64,000 nt of DNA from Luteococcus peritonei (GCF_039526385.1 NZ_BAAAIX010000026.1:186001-250000); one strand, 5' to 3'. Positions 14,249 through 23,130 are shown, counted from the stretch's first letter. Notes: generated by a model not told the origin, from the sequence alone. Translations and numbers: made by a program.

Positions 14249-17200
14249 TCAGTCGGGCTTCACCACCAGCAGCAGGTCTCCGCCCTCCAACTGGGTGGTG
14301 CCGTGCAGCACCACGCGCTGCACCGTGCCCGCCACCGGCGTGGTGATGGAGGCCTCCATCTTCATCGCCTCGATGGTGGCCACCGTGTCGCCCGCCGCCA
14401 CCCTGTCCCCCTCGGCGGCAGTGACGGTGACCGCCCCGGCGAAGGGCGCAGCGACATGGCCCGGGTTGCCGGGATCGGCCTTCTCGGCCGCGGCCACCTC
14501 GGCCTTGATCGAGGTGTCGCGCACCCGCACCGGCCGCATCTGGCCGTTGAGCAGGGCGTGGACGGTCCGCTTGGCCTTCTTGTCCGGCTCGCTGATGGCC
14601 TCCAGCTCGAAGATCAGCTCGACGCCCTTGTCCAGTGCGACGGTGGTCTCCTCGCCGCGGGTGAGCCCGTAGAGGTAGGGCAGGGTGGGCATCACGGACA
14701 GGTCGCCGTAGGTCTCGCGGTAGCTCTCGAAGTCCTGGGTGGGGCCGGGGAAGAGCAGCCGGTTCAGCGTCTCCTGCCGGGTACGGCCACCCTGCTCCAG
14801 CAGGGCCAGGTCCTCGTCGGGCACCTCGGTGATGCGCACCGGGGACTTGCGTCCCTGCAGGGCGCGGGAGCGGAAGGGCTCCGGCCAGCCACCCTCGGGC
14901 TGGCCCAGCTCGCCGTTCAGGAAGCCGATCACCGAGTCCGGGATGTCGAACTTCTGCGGATCGGCCTCGAAGTCGGCCGGGTCCGCGCCCACCGCCACCA
15001 GGTGCAGCGCGAGGTCGCCCACCACCTTGGAGCTGGGGGTCACCTTGGTGGGGCGGCCCAGGATCTTGTCGGCCGCGGCATACATCGCCTCGATCTGCTC
15101 GAACTTCTCCCCCAGGCCCAGCGCGATCGCCTGCTGGCGCAGGTTGGACAGCTGGCCGCCGGGGATCTCGTGGTCGTAGACCCGGCCCGTGGGGGCGGGC
15201 AGTCCCGACTCGAAGGGTCGGTAGACCTTGCGCACCGCCTCCCAGTAGGGCTCCAGCTCGGTGACCGCACGGGCGTCGAGCTTGGTCTGCTCCGGGGTGT
15301 TGGCCAGCGCCAGCACCAGCGCGCTCATCGGCGGCTGGCTGGTGGTGGCCGACATCGGTGCGCTGGCGACGTCGACGATGTCGACGTCGGCCCGGATCGC
15401 CTCCAGCAGTGTGGCGAGCTGGCCGCCGGCCGTGTCGTGGGTGTGCAGCGCCAGCGGGACGCTCGGGAACTCCTCGCGCAGGGCGGTGACCAGCTTCACC
15501 GCAGCCGGGGGCCGCAGCAGGCCGGCCATGTCCTTGATGGCCAGGATGTGGGCACCGGCGTCGACGCACTTGCGGGCCAGTTCCACGTAGTAGTCGAGGG
15601 TGTAGATGGTCTCGGCCGGGTCGTTCAGGTCACCGGTGTAGCACAGCGCCACCTCGGCGATGGCCGTCTTCGTCTCCAGCACCGCCTCGATCGCGGGGCG
15701 CATCTGCTCCACGTCGTTCAGGGCGTCGAAGATGCGGAAGACGTCGACGCCGACGGCCGCGGCCTCCTGCACGAAGGCCCGGGTCACCTCCACCGGGTAC
15801 GGGGTGTAGCCGACGGTATTGCGGCCGCGCAACAGCATCTGCAACAGCGTGTTCGGCATGGCCTCGCGGAGCTTGGCGAGCCGCTCCCACGGATCCTCGC
15901 CCAGGAAGCGCAGGGCGACGTCGTAGGTGGCCCCGCCCCAGCACTCGACGCTGAACAGTTCCGGCAGCATCCGGGCGTAGTAGGGCGCGACCGTCAGCAG
16001 GTCACGGCTGCGCACCCGGGTGGCCAACAGGCTCTGGTGGGCGTCGCGGAAGGTGGTGTCGGTCACCTCGACGCCCGACTGCTCGCGGACCTGACGGCTG
16101 AAGGCAGCGGGGCCCAGGTCCAGCAGCCGCTGGCGCGGCCCGGCGGGCACCGGAGCGGTCAGGTCGACGCCGACGGGCAGCTTCTCGGCCGGGTCCAGAT
16201 TGGTGAGCGGCTCGCCATTGGGCTTGTTGACCGTCACGTCACCGAGCCAGCGCAGCATCTTCGTGCCGCGGTCGGCCGGGGTGCGGGAGGTGAGCAGGTA
16301 GGGACGCTCGTCGATGAAGCTGGTCGAGATGACGCCGCTGGCGAAGTCGGGCTCGTCGAGCACCGCCCGCAGGAAGGGCATGTTGGTGCTGACGCCACGG
16401 ATCCGGAACTCGGCCAGAGCGCGACGGGCACGGTTGATCGCGGTCTCGAAGTCGCGGCCGCGGGCGGTCATCTTCACCAGCATCGAGTCGAAGTGGCCGC
16501 TGATCTCCACCCCGGTGGCCACGGTCCCACCGTCCAGCCGGATGCCGGCGCCGGAGGCCGAGCGGTAGGCGGTGATGGTGCCGGTGTCCGGGCGGAAGCC
16601 GTTGGCGGGGTCCTCGGTGGTGATGCGGCACTGCAGGGCGGCACCGCGGATCTCCAGCGTGTCCTGCGACAGGCCCAGCTCGGCGAGGCTCTCGCCGCCG
16701 CAGATCTGCATCTGCGACTGCACCAGGTCGACGTCGGTGATCTCCTCGGTGACGGTGTGCTCCACCTGGATGCGCGGGTTCATCTCGATGAAGTGGTGTT
16801 CCCCGGCGCGCGGCCCTTCCGTCTCCACCAGGAATTCGACGGTGCCGGCGCAGGAGTAGTTGATGGACTGGGCGAAGTTCACCGCATCCGAGCAGAGGGC
16901 GGCCCGCAGTTCGTCGCTGAGGTGCGGCGCGGGGGCGATCTCGATCACCTTCTGGTGACGACGCTGGATGGAGCAGTCCCGCTCGAACAGGTGCATCACA
17001 TTGCCGTGCTGGTCGGCCAGGATCTGCACCTCGATGTGGCGTGGACGGCCCACGGCCTGCTCCAGGAAGACCGTGGCATCGCCGAAGGCGCTCTCGGCCT
17101 CGCGCATGGCGGCACCCATCGCCTCGGCCAGGTCCTCGCGACGGTTCACCCGTCGCATCCCTCGGCCACCGCCACCGGCGACGGCCTTGACGAAGATGGG

Positions 17201-17659
17201 GAAGCCGATCTCGTCGGCCTGCTGCGTGAGCCACTCGACGTCGGTGGACGGGTCGCAGGAGCGCAGCGTGGGGATGCCGGCGGCCTTGGCCGCGGCCAGG
17301 GCACGGACCTTGTTGCCGGCCAGCTCGAGCACCTCCGGCGGCGGTCCGACGAAGGTGATGCCCGCATCGACGCAGGCCTGCGCCAGGTCCGGGTTCTCGC
17401 TCAGGAAGCCGTAGCCGGGGTAGATGGCGTCGGCGCCGGCGTGCTTGGCGACGCGGATGATCTCGTCGATGTCCAGGTAGTTGCGCACCGGGTGGCCCGG
17501 CTCGCCGATCTGGTAGGACTCGTCGGCCTTGAGGCGGTGCTCGGAGGCGCGGTCCTCCCAGGGGTAGATGGCGACGGTCTTCAGGCCCAGCTCGTAGGCG
17601 GCTCGGAAGGCACGGACGGCGATTTCGCCGCGATTGGCAACCAGGACTTTCGTGAACAT
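14249..17659 (-). CDS. pyc: Pyruvate carboxylase
   Basis: A 1136-residue biotin enzyme that carboxylates pyruvate to oxaloacetate (anaplerosis). Biotin carboxylase domain at about 1-450: ATP-grasp glycine loop (KAVAGGGGRGMRR), ERDCSIQRRHQK and EMNPRIQVEH. Carboxyltransferase domain at about 530-830: DTTFRDAHQSLLATR, ECWGGATYD, KDMAGLL, HTHDTAGG. The C-terminal carrier domain has EAMKME with the biotinylated Lys at about residue 1100. All parts are on one chain, as is usual. TAGGTT lies 6 nt before the ATG (leaderless) and a CRP/GlxR-like dyad is centred about 31 bp upstream, over the -35 region. Biotin for it is made by bioADB 4 kb away. Confidence 0.98.
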   Translation of the reverse strand: MFTKVLVANRGEIAVRAFRAAYELGLKTVAIYPWEDRASEHRLKADESYQIGEPGHPVRNYLDIDEIIRVAKHAGADAIYPGYGFLSENPDLAQACVDAGITFVGPPPEVLELAGNKVRALAAAKAAGIPTLRSCDPSTDVEWLTQQADEIGFPIFVKAVAGGGGRGMRRVNRREDLAEAMGAAMREAESAFGDATVFLEQAVGRPRHIEVQILADQHGNVMHLFERDCSIQRRHQKVIEIAPAPHLSDELRAALCSDAVNFAQSINYSCAGTVEFLVETEGPRAGEHHFIEMNPRIQVEHTVTEEITDVDLVQSQMQICGGESLAELGLSQDTLEIRGAALQCRITTEDPANGFRPDTGTITAYRSASGAGIRLDGGTVATGVEISGHFDSMLVKMTARGRDFETAINRARRALAEFRIRGVSTNMPFLRAVLDEPDFASGVISTSFIDERPYLLTSRTPADRGTKMLRWLGDVTVNKPNGEPLTNLDPAEKLPVGVDLTAPVPAGPRQRLLDLGPAAFSRQVREQSGVEVTDTTFRDAHQSLLATRVRSRDLLTVAPYYARMLPELFSVECWGGATYDVALRFLGEDPWERLAKLREAMPNTLLQMLLRGRNTVGYTPYPVEVTRAFVQEAAAVGVDVFRIFDALNDVEQMRPAIEAVLETKTAIAEVALCYTGDLNDPAETIYTLDYYVELARKCVDAGAHILAIKDMAGLLRPPAAVKLVTALREEFPSVPLALHTHDTAGGQLATLLEAIRADVDIVDVASAPMSATTSQPPMSALVLALANTPEQTKLDARAVTELEPYWEAVRKVYRPFESGLPAPTGRVYDHEIPGGQLSNLRQQAIALGLGEKFEQIEAMYAAADKILGRPTKVTPSSKVVGDLALHLVAVGADPADFEADPQKFDIPDSVIGFLNGELGQPEGGWPEPFRSRALQGRKSPVRITEVPDEDLALLEQGGRTRQETLNRLLFPGPTQDFESYRETYGDLSVMPTLPYLYGLTRGEETTVALDKGVELIFELEAISEPDKKAKRTVHALLNGQMRPVRVRDTSIKAEVAAAEKADPGNPGHVAAPFAGAVTVTAAEGDRVAAGDTVATIEAMKMEASITTPVAGTVQRVVLHGTTQLEGGDLLLVVKPD

Positions 17660-17682
17660 GGACCCAACCTATCGCCAGGCGG

Positions 17683-17698
17683 TGTGACCAATGTCACA
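17683..17698. promoter_or_regulatory. CRP/GlxR-like operator upstream of pyc
   Basis: TGTGACCAATGTCACA, a perfect TGTGA-N6-TCACA dyad within the longer GTGTGAC/GTCACAC repeat. Its centre is about 31 bp before the predicted leaderless start, overlapping the -35 position, which would suit repression. A second copy of the same motif lies at 32545-32560. Confidence 0.7.
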
Positions 17699-17797
17699 CG
17701 GCGGTCATTGATGGACACCCCTTGACAGCCGCGGTGCCCCCTTCAACCGAGGGCCCGCACCCCGTCCGCACCGAAAGGCCCCCGCCCCCACCGAAGG

Positions 17798-17873
17798 CTC
17801 ACCATCCGCACCTGGGGGACCCGATCCACATGTTCGAACATGCGGATCAGGCCCCTTGGGTGCGGATGGTGAG
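17798..17873. repeat. 76-bp imperfect palindrome
   Basis: Two 38-bp arms centred on TTCGAA (17833-17838). Outer 15 bp (CTCACCATCCGCACC) and inner 10 bp of each arm are exact complements; six mismatches lie between, all transitions. It lies between the 3' end of the leftward methyltransferase gene and the pyc promoter, and could be a terminator or a REP-like element. Shorter CCGCACC and ACCGAAGGC echoes occur just left of it. Confidence 0.65.
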
Positions 17874-17929
17874 AACAGTGGCGATGTGACACACGGGACG
17901 CCAGGGGGCCACTACTCCGACGGAAACCC

Positions 17930-18742
17930 TCAGGGGCGCCGACGAACAACCAGGGCCACGGCGCAGAGTTCCTGACGGTGGGCCGCAAAGGTGCGTCGCA
18001 TCCCCAGCACCCGTCGGCGGGCCTCGGGCCTGCGGAGCAGGTTCACCAGGATCCGCACCAGGCCCACGACTCCCTCGTCGGCCAGCATTCGGCGCGGCTC
18101 GAGCAGGGCCATCTCCGTGGTCTGCGACCACTCGACGTCGTAGCCCTCTTCGTCGAAGAGCTGCCGCCATTCGGCGAGCGTCAACGGGCGGGCATTGACC
18201 TTGATGGCTCGCGCCAGGTCCTTGCGGATGTCCTCCTTGACCTGCTCGTCCAACTCGTCCGGACGCAGGCCCAGCTCGTGGATGGCATAGCGGCCGCCCG
18301 ACTCCAGCACTCGTCGGACCTCGGCCAGGATCTCCCGCTTGCCGCGCTCGGACTGCATCGTGAGCATGGCCTCCCCTACGACAAGATCCGCGCTCGCTTC
18401 CGGCAGCCCGGTCTGCTCGGCGCTGCCCAGGTGCACCTGGCCACGGGAGCCGATCACCGCGCGCACCGTGTCCGCGGCCTGCGGGTCACGCTCGACGGCC
18501 TGGTAGCCGGCCGGCTGGAGGTCTAGCAGCCGCGCAGCCGTGACGCCAATCCCCGGCGCCAGCTCCACCACCCGCCGACCCGCCGGTTCCGCCGCCGCGA
18601 GCATTGCCTCGGTGAGCTCCCGACCACCGGGACGCAGCACCCGCTTGCCCAGGGAGGCCAGCACCCAGTGCCCCTGCTGACCGCCCCCCGGACGCGCCTG
18701 GTCGAGCTCCTGCTCGTCGGTCTGGTCCACGCCTCGCTGCAT
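17930..18742 (-). CDS. SAM-dependent methyltransferase, iron-box regulated
   Basis: A 270-residue class I methyltransferase: RRVVELAPGIGVTAARLL is motif I in a slightly divergent form (E-x-A-P-G-I-G), followed by VERDP, VVGEAMLTMQSERGK and RRVLESGGRYAIHELGL. The C-terminal half (LTLAEWRQLFDEEGYDVEW) resembles UbiE-like small-molecule methyltransferases. It diverges from a small cupin gene, and an IdeR box lies between them, so both are probably iron-repressed. Substrate unknown. The ATG 18742 follows GAAAGGG; a longer frame to 18798 crosses the operator and is rejected. Confidence 0.82.
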   Translation of the reverse strand: MQRGVDQTDEQELDQARPGGGQQGHWVLASLGKRVLRPGGRELTEAMLAAAEPAGRRVVELAPGIGVTAARLLDLQPAGYQAVERDPQAADTVRAVIGSRGQVHLGSAEQTGLPEASADLVVGEAMLTMQSERGKREILAEVRRVLESGGRYAIHELGLRPDELDEQVKEDIRKDLARAIKVNARPLTLAEWRQLFDEEGYDVEWSQTTEMALLEPRRMLADEGVVGLVRILVNLLRRPEARRRVLGMRRTFAAHRQELCAVALVVRRRP

Positions 18743-18767
18743 GATGGCCCTTTCGTTCGCCGAGTCT

Positions 18768-18786
18768 TTAGGTTAGGTTTACCTAA
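18768..18786. promoter_or_regulatory. IdeR/DtxR iron box
   Basis: TTAGGTTAGGTTTACCTAA matches the 19-bp DtxR/IdeR consensus TTAGGTTAGGCTAACCTAA at 17 of 19 positions. It lies between the divergent methyltransferase (start 18742) and cupin (start 18809) genes, able to block both promoters. Confidence 0.85.
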
Positions 18787-18808
18787 ACCATTAACCAAGG
18801 AGCATTCC

Positions 18809-19213
18809 GTGTCAAATGAACAGCTTGAGGAATTCGCACCCGAGGATCCCCGTGCGGGTCACGTCGACCAGGGGGATGACGCCGGCCAGACCGACGGCGT
18901 CGCCACCTACGTCGCCAGCGCCTTCGACCAGTCCGCCTCGCGCGGCGGCCGGCCCGGTGCCACGGCCGTGGTGGACAACGAGACCACCAAGGTGGTCGCC
19001 TTCGAGTTCGCGGCCGGCGACGAGCTGAAGGAACACGCCGCCCGGCATCCGGTGCTGATCCAGGTGCTGCGGGGACGGGTGGACTTCACGCTGCCGGACC
19101 GCACCGTCGAGCTCGTGCCGGGCTCCTTGCTGCACCTGACCCCGATGCTGCGGCATGCGGTGCGCGCCACCGAGCCCACCACGCTCACGGTGACCATGCT
19201 GCTTCCCCGCTGA
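18809..19213 (+). CDS. Small cupin-domain protein, iron-box regulated
   Basis: A 134-residue protein. After an acidic, likely flexible N-terminus (about 45 residues) comes a single cupin barrel: VVAFEFAAGDELKEHAARHPVLIQVLRGRVDFTLP contains cupin motif 1 (G-x5-H-x3-H) and PGSLLHLTPMLRHAVRATEP is motif 2 with P-G...H. These His residues usually hold a metal. The GTG start is chosen because AAGGAG lies 6 nt upstream. It diverges from the methyltransferase gene across the IdeR box. Such stand-alone cupins often help in stress responses; substrate unknown. Confidence 0.85.
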   Translation: MSNEQLEEFAPEDPRAGHVDQGDDAGQTDGVATYVASAFDQSASRGGRPGATAVVDNETTKVVAFEFAAGDELKEHAARHPVLIQVLRGRVDFTLPDRTVELVPGSLLHLTPMLRHAVRATEPTTLTVTMLLPR

Positions 19214-19235
19214 CCCGAGCCTGTCGAGCAGCAGA

Positions 19236-19267
19236 AAGGGCCGACACCGTGGAAGGTGTCGGCCCTT
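19236..19267. terminator. Bidirectional terminator between cupin and permease
   Basis: AAGGGCCGACACC (19236-19248) pairs with GGTGTCGGCCCTT (19255-19267), 13 bp, loop GTGGAA. It is A-flanked on the left and T-flanked on the right, between convergent genes. Confidence 0.8.
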
Positions 19268-19359
19268 GGGTACCGGCCCATCCGGCCGGAGACTTCTGTC
19301 CGAACCGGAATGTTACGCCGCAGCCCGGCCGTACCTCCAACCGGGGGCGGCGACGGGCC

Positions 19360-20934
19360 TCAGATCTTGTCCACCAGGCTCATCAGGATGCCCTGGGCGA
19401 AGTACACGACGAACAGCGCCGAGACCGCCCACAGCAGCGGGTGCACCTGCTTGGCCTTTCCCTTGATCAGCTTGATCAGGCAGTAGACGATGAAGCCCGC
19501 ACCGATGCCGGTGGTGATCGAGTACGCGAAGGGCATCAGCACGATCGTCAGGAAGGCGGGGATGCCGTCCTCGACGTCGTCCCAGTCCACGTGCGCCACC
19601 TGGCTCATCATCAGGTAGCCGACGAAGGCCAGCACCGGGGCCGCGGCCTCGGACGGGATCATGTCGACGATGGGCGTCAGGAAGATGCTCAGCAGGAAGG
19701 CGATGCCGGTGACCACCGAGGCCAGACCGGTGCGGGCGCCCTCGCCGACACCGGCCGCGGACTCGATGTAGGAGGTGTTGGACGAGACGCCGCCCAGGCC
19801 ACCGGCGATCGCGGCCACCGAGTCGACCATCAGGATCTCCTGCAGGTGCTCCGGGTTGCCCTGCTCATTGAGCAGCCCGCCCTCCTGGCCGACGGCCACC
19901 ACGGTGCCGACGGTGTCGAAGAAGTCGGCCAGCAGCAGGCTGAAGACCAGCAGCACCAGGCCCAGGAAGAGCTTGGAGCTGAAGTGGCCGTCCTGCGTGA
20001 AGGCGCCCAGCATGTCCACCCGGCCCAGGGTGCCGAAGTCGGGGCTGGCGAAGTCACCGGCGCTGGGCAGGCTCGGCACGTTCAGCGCCCACCCGGTGGC
20101 CTTCTTGCTGCCGTCGGCCTGGAAGGTGGGGCCGATCTTGAAGATCGACTCCACGACCACGGCCAGCACCGAAGTGGTGAGGATGGAGATCAGCATGGCG
20201 CCGCGCACCTTGCGGGTGTAGAGCAGCACCAGCAGCAGGAAGCCGGTGATGCAGACGGCGATCGGCCAGCCCATCAGGGAGCCGTTGACGCCCAGCTCCA
20301 CCGGCGGGCTGCCGGCCGGCTTGCGGACCACTCCGGCGTCCATCAGGCCGACGAAGGTGACGAACAGGCCGATGCCGACGCTGATCGCGGTGCGCATGGC
20401 CGGCGGCACGGCACGGAAGACCGCGGTGCGCACGCCAGTGAGCACCAGCAGGGTGATCAGGATGCCCTCCCAGACCACCAGGCCCATCGCCTGCGGCCAG
20501 GTCATCTGCGGGGCGATGGCATAGGCCAGCATGGCGTTGAGGCCCAGGCCGGTGGCCAGGCCCAGCGGGTAGCGGCCCCAGACGCCCATCAGGATGGTGA
20601 CCAGGCCGGCGACCAGGGCGGTGCCCACCGCCACCATCATCTTGGCGTCACCCACCGCGGCCCAGTCCACCTGGGTGCGGGCGGCGTCGAGGAACTTGGG
20701 GGCGCCGGAGATCAGGTTTCCGTTCCGGTCGGCCTCCGAGCCGATGATGATCGGGTTCAGCGCGATGATGTAGGCCATCGTGAAGAAGGTCACCAGGCCG
20801 CCGCGCACCTCCTGCCCGACGCTCGACCCACGACGGGTGATCTCGAACCATCGGTCCATCGCGGACAGGGAGCCGTCGTCGTGCTGACGGCCGGGCGGCG
20901 CGGTGCGGGCCGCCTTGGGGCTGTTCATGACCAT
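19360..20934 (-). CDS. NCS2-family purine permease (AzgA-like)
   Basis: A 524-residue integral membrane transporter with about 12-14 hydrophobic helices. The AzgA-type signature is clear: EVRGGLVTFFTMAYIIALNP near the start, GLGLNAMLAY, LLADFFDTVGT in the substrate-binding helix and SSNTSYIESAAGVGEGARTG. This branch imports hypoxanthine, adenine or guanine with protons; it is distinct from the UraA/uric-acid branch. Insertions in the loops make it somewhat longer than the 430-470 usual. TACGAT stands 6 nt before ATG 20934, implying a leaderless message divergent from the bio operon. Confidence 0.93.
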   Translation of the reverse strand: MVMNSPKAARTAPPGRQHDDGSLSAMDRWFEITRRGSSVGQEVRGGLVTFFTMAYIIALNPIIIGSEADRNGNLISGAPKFLDAARTQVDWAAVGDAKMMVAVGTALVAGLVTILMGVWGRYPLGLATGLGLNAMLAYAIAPQMTWPQAMGLVVWEGILITLLVLTGVRTAVFRAVPPAMRTAISVGIGLFVTFVGLMDAGVVRKPAGSPPVELGVNGSLMGWPIAVCITGFLLLVLLYTRKVRGAMLISILTTSVLAVVVESIFKIGPTFQADGSKKATGWALNVPSLPSAGDFASPDFGTLGRVDMLGAFTQDGHFSSKLFLGLVLLVFSLLLADFFDTVGTVVAVGQEGGLLNEQGNPEHLQEILMVDSVAAIAGGLGGVSSNTSYIESAAGVGEGARTGLASVVTGIAFLLSIFLTPIVDMIPSEAAAPVLAFVGYLMMSQVAHVDWDDVEDGIPAFLTIVLMPFAYSITTGIGAGFIVYCLIKLIKGKAKQVHPLLWAVSALFVVYFAQGILMSLVDKI

Positions 20935-21049
20935 GGCGGCATCGTACGGGCAGCCTGCCGCAGCCCTCGACCGGCCGCGCGCTGTCTCGGGGTCTGGTCA
21001 GCCCCAGCCGGATGCGTCGAGGGCGGTTGAGAAATGTCACACACCCCCG

Positions 21050-21081
21050 AATTGAACACTGTTCAATTGCGCTGCTAGCGT
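21050..21081 (+). promoter_or_regulatory. BioQ-like operator and promoter of the bio operon
   Basis: AATTGAACACTGTTCAATT (21050-21068) is an exact 8-bp inverted repeat with a 3-bp centre and fits the TGAAC-N3-GTT core reported for actinobacterial BioQ (TetR) sites. Its TTGAAC is a possible -35 element 18 bp before TAGCGT (21076-21081), which in turn lies 7 nt before the bioA ATG (leaderless). No bioQ gene is in the window. Confidence 0.75.
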
Positions 21082-21088
21082 CGCGCCC

Positions 21089-22402
21089 ATGACTCACCCC
21101 GCAGCGCTGCTGGAGGCCGACCGTCGCCACCTGTGGCACCCCTACGCCAGCACCGCCGAACCCGGCCCGCTGCGCTGCGTCACCGAGGCCCACGGCACCC
21201 GTCTGGTGCTCGACGACGGAACCGGCCCGGTGGAGGTGGTGGACGCCATGGCCTCCTGGTGGTGCCAGGTGCACGGCTACCGCAACCCGGTGCTGGACCG
21301 TGCCCTGCACGAGCAGGTGGACCGGTTCAGCCATGTCATGTTCGGCGGCCTGACCCATGCCGGCGCCGTCGGCCTGGCCGAACGGCTGGTGGCCATGACC
21401 CCCGACCCGCTGCAGCGCGTCTTCCTGGCCGACTCCGGGTCGGTGGCCATGGAGGTGGCCCTCAAGCTGGCCCGGCAGTACCAGGTGGCCCGCGCCGGTG
21501 GCCGGCCCACCCGACGGATGCGCTGCGCGGCGCTGCGCGGTGCCTACCACGGCGACACCTGGGGCGTGATGGCGCTGTGCGATCCCGAGGGCGGGATGCA
21601 CGCGATGTATGCGGGGGCCGTGGAGCAGCACCTCTTCCTGCCCCGCCCGCCCGGCTTCGCGGCAGACGAGGCGCAGCTGCAGTCGTGGGCCGAGCAGGCG
21701 CGCGCGCTGGTGCACGCGCATCGCGACGAGCTGGCGGCCATCGTCGTCGAGCCTGTCCTGCAGGGAGCCGGCGGGATGTGGCCCTGGGCACCGGCGGCGC
21801 TGCGGGAGCTGCGCGCACTCGCCGACACCTACGAGCTGCTGCTGGTGGCCGACGAGATCGCCACGGGCCTGGGCCGCACCGGCCGGCTCTGGGCCTGCGA
21901 CTGGGCCGAGGTGGTGCCCGACGTCCTGGTGCTGGGCAAGGCGATGACCGGCGGCTACTGCACCCAGGCCGCGGTGGTGGCCACCGAACAGGTGGCGCGC
22001 ACCGTGAGCCAGGGCTGTGGCGCCCTGATGCACGGGCCCACCTTCATGGCCAACCCGCTGGCCTGCGCCGTCTCCTCGGCCAGCCTGGACCTGCTGGCCG
22101 ACGGCTGGCAGCACCAGGTGCCCGCCCTGGAGCAGGGGCTGCGATCCGGTCTGGCGGGGCTGCAGGACCACCGCGGGGTCACCGACGTGCGCGTGCTGGG
22201 CGGCACCGCCGCCGTCGAGCTGACCCGGCCCGTCGACCTGCCGCTGGCCACTCGGGTGGCGATCGAGCACGGGGTCTGGCTGCGTCCCTTCCGCAACCTG
22301 GTCTACGCGATGCCGCCCTATGTCTGCACCGCCGAGGACCTGGCCACCATCACCGGCGCCATGCGCGCCGTCGTCGACGCCCTCACGGAGGAAGCATGTT
22401 GA
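21089..22402 (+). CDS. bioA: Adenosylmethionine--8-amino-7-oxononanoate aminotransferase
   Basis: PLP enzyme that moves the amino group of SAM to KAPA giving DAPA, the third step from pimeloyl thioester to biotin. The 437-residue protein shows HLWHPYAS at the start, DAMASWWC, ADSGSVAMEVALK, GAYHGDTWG, VADEIATGLGRTG and the PLP-lysine motif VLGKAMTGGY (Lys284), then GPTFMANPLAC. It is the first gene of bioA-bioD-bioB and overlaps bioD by 7 nt. bioF, bioC and bioH are absent here, so KAPA must be made elsewhere or imported. Confidence 0.97.
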   Translation: MTHPAALLEADRRHLWHPYASTAEPGPLRCVTEAHGTRLVLDDGTGPVEVVDAMASWWCQVHGYRNPVLDRALHEQVDRFSHVMFGGLTHAGAVGLAERLVAMTPDPLQRVFLADSGSVAMEVALKLARQYQVARAGGRPTRRMRCAALRGAYHGDTWGVMALCDPEGGMHAMYAGAVEQHLFLPRPPGFAADEAQLQSWAEQARALVHAHRDELAAIVVEPVLQGAGGMWPWAPAALRELRALADTYELLLVADEIATGLGRTGRLWACDWAEVVPDVLVLGKAMTGGYCTQAAVVATEQVARTVSQGCGALMHGPTFMANPLACAVSSASLDLLADGWQHQVPALEQGLRSGLAGLQDHRGVTDVRVLGGTAAVELTRPVDLPLATRVAIEHGVWLRPFRNLVYAMPPYVCTAEDLATITGAMRAVVDALTEEAC

Positions 22403-23130
22403 GCCTGGAGGACCTGCGCGAGGGCATCACGATCGTCACCGGCACCGACACCGACGTGGGCAAGACGGTGGCCACCGCGGTGCTGACCCGATGGCTGATG
22501 GACCGCGGCGTCGCCACCACGGTCTGCAAGCCCGCCCAGACCGGCCTTTCTCCCGACGAGCCCGGCGACCTGGCCCAGGTGGCCCGGTTGACCGGCCTTG
22601 ACGAGCAGCACCTGGTGGAGTTCACCCGCTTGCCGGAACCGTTGGCCCCCACCACCGCCGCTCGCCGCGCCGGCATCACGCTGCCCGGCGTCGGCGAGCT
22701 GGCCGACCGGCTGGTCGCGCTCTCGCGGGACTGCGAGGCGCTGCTGGTGGAAGGAGCGGGCGGCGTGCTGGTGGGCCTCGACGACGAGGGCCGCACGGTG
22801 CTGGACCTCGCCCATGAGCTGACCCGACGGGGCCATCGACCCTCCATCGTGCTGGTCACCCGCGCCGGGCTCGGCACCCTCAACCACACCGGGCTGAGCC
22901 TGTCCGCCCTGGCCTCCTGCGACCTGGGCCCGGTGGGTCTGGTGGTGGGTTCCTGGCCCCGACGCCCCGGCCTGGCCGAACGCTGCAATGCCGAGGAACT
23001 GCCCCACCTGGCCCCGGTGCTGGGCTGGCTGCCCGAGGGTCTCGGCGAAGACCCTGAGGCGGTGGCGCGCACCGCGCTCCAGCTGCCCCAACCGCCCGCT
23101 GCGGCCACTGCGGCCCCACGGCCCTCGTGA
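22396..23130 (+). CDS. bioD: Dethiobiotin synthetase
   Basis: ATP-dependent carboxylation and ring closure of DAPA to dethiobiotin. The 244-residue protein has the P-loop GTDTDVGKT at 16-24, CKPAQTG, VEGAGGVLVGL and the nucleotide-base region near VVGSWP. Length is close to the usual 220-240; the Pro/Ala-rich last 15 residues are extra. The ATG at 22396 overlaps the bioA stop; a much longer frame in the same phase is a shadow of bioA. BioB follows after 39 bp. Confidence 0.95.
   Translation: MLSLEDLREGITIVTGTDTDVGKTVATAVLTRWLMDRGVATTVCKPAQTGLSPDEPGDLAQVARLTGLDEQHLVEFTRLPEPLAPTTAARRAGITLPGVGELADRLVALSRDCEALLVEGAGGVLVGLDDEGRTVLDLAHELTRRGHRPSIVLVTRAGLGTLNHTGLSLSALASCDLGPVGLVVGSWPRRPGLAERCNAEELPHLAPVLGWLPEGLGEDPEAVARTALQLPQPPAAATAAPRPS

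Noticed and set aside
14303..17725. 1140-codon frame antisense to pyruvate carboxylase
   Set aside because: Composition is that of a shadow frame (His/Gly/Val/Gln-rich, no motifs); pyc on the other strand is unambiguous.
17829..17842. LexA (SOS) box at CATGTTCGAACATG
   Set aside because: It is the centre of the 76-bp palindrome and there is no promoter or SOS gene next to it; actinobacterial LexA sites have a different spacing (CGAAC-N4-GTTCG).
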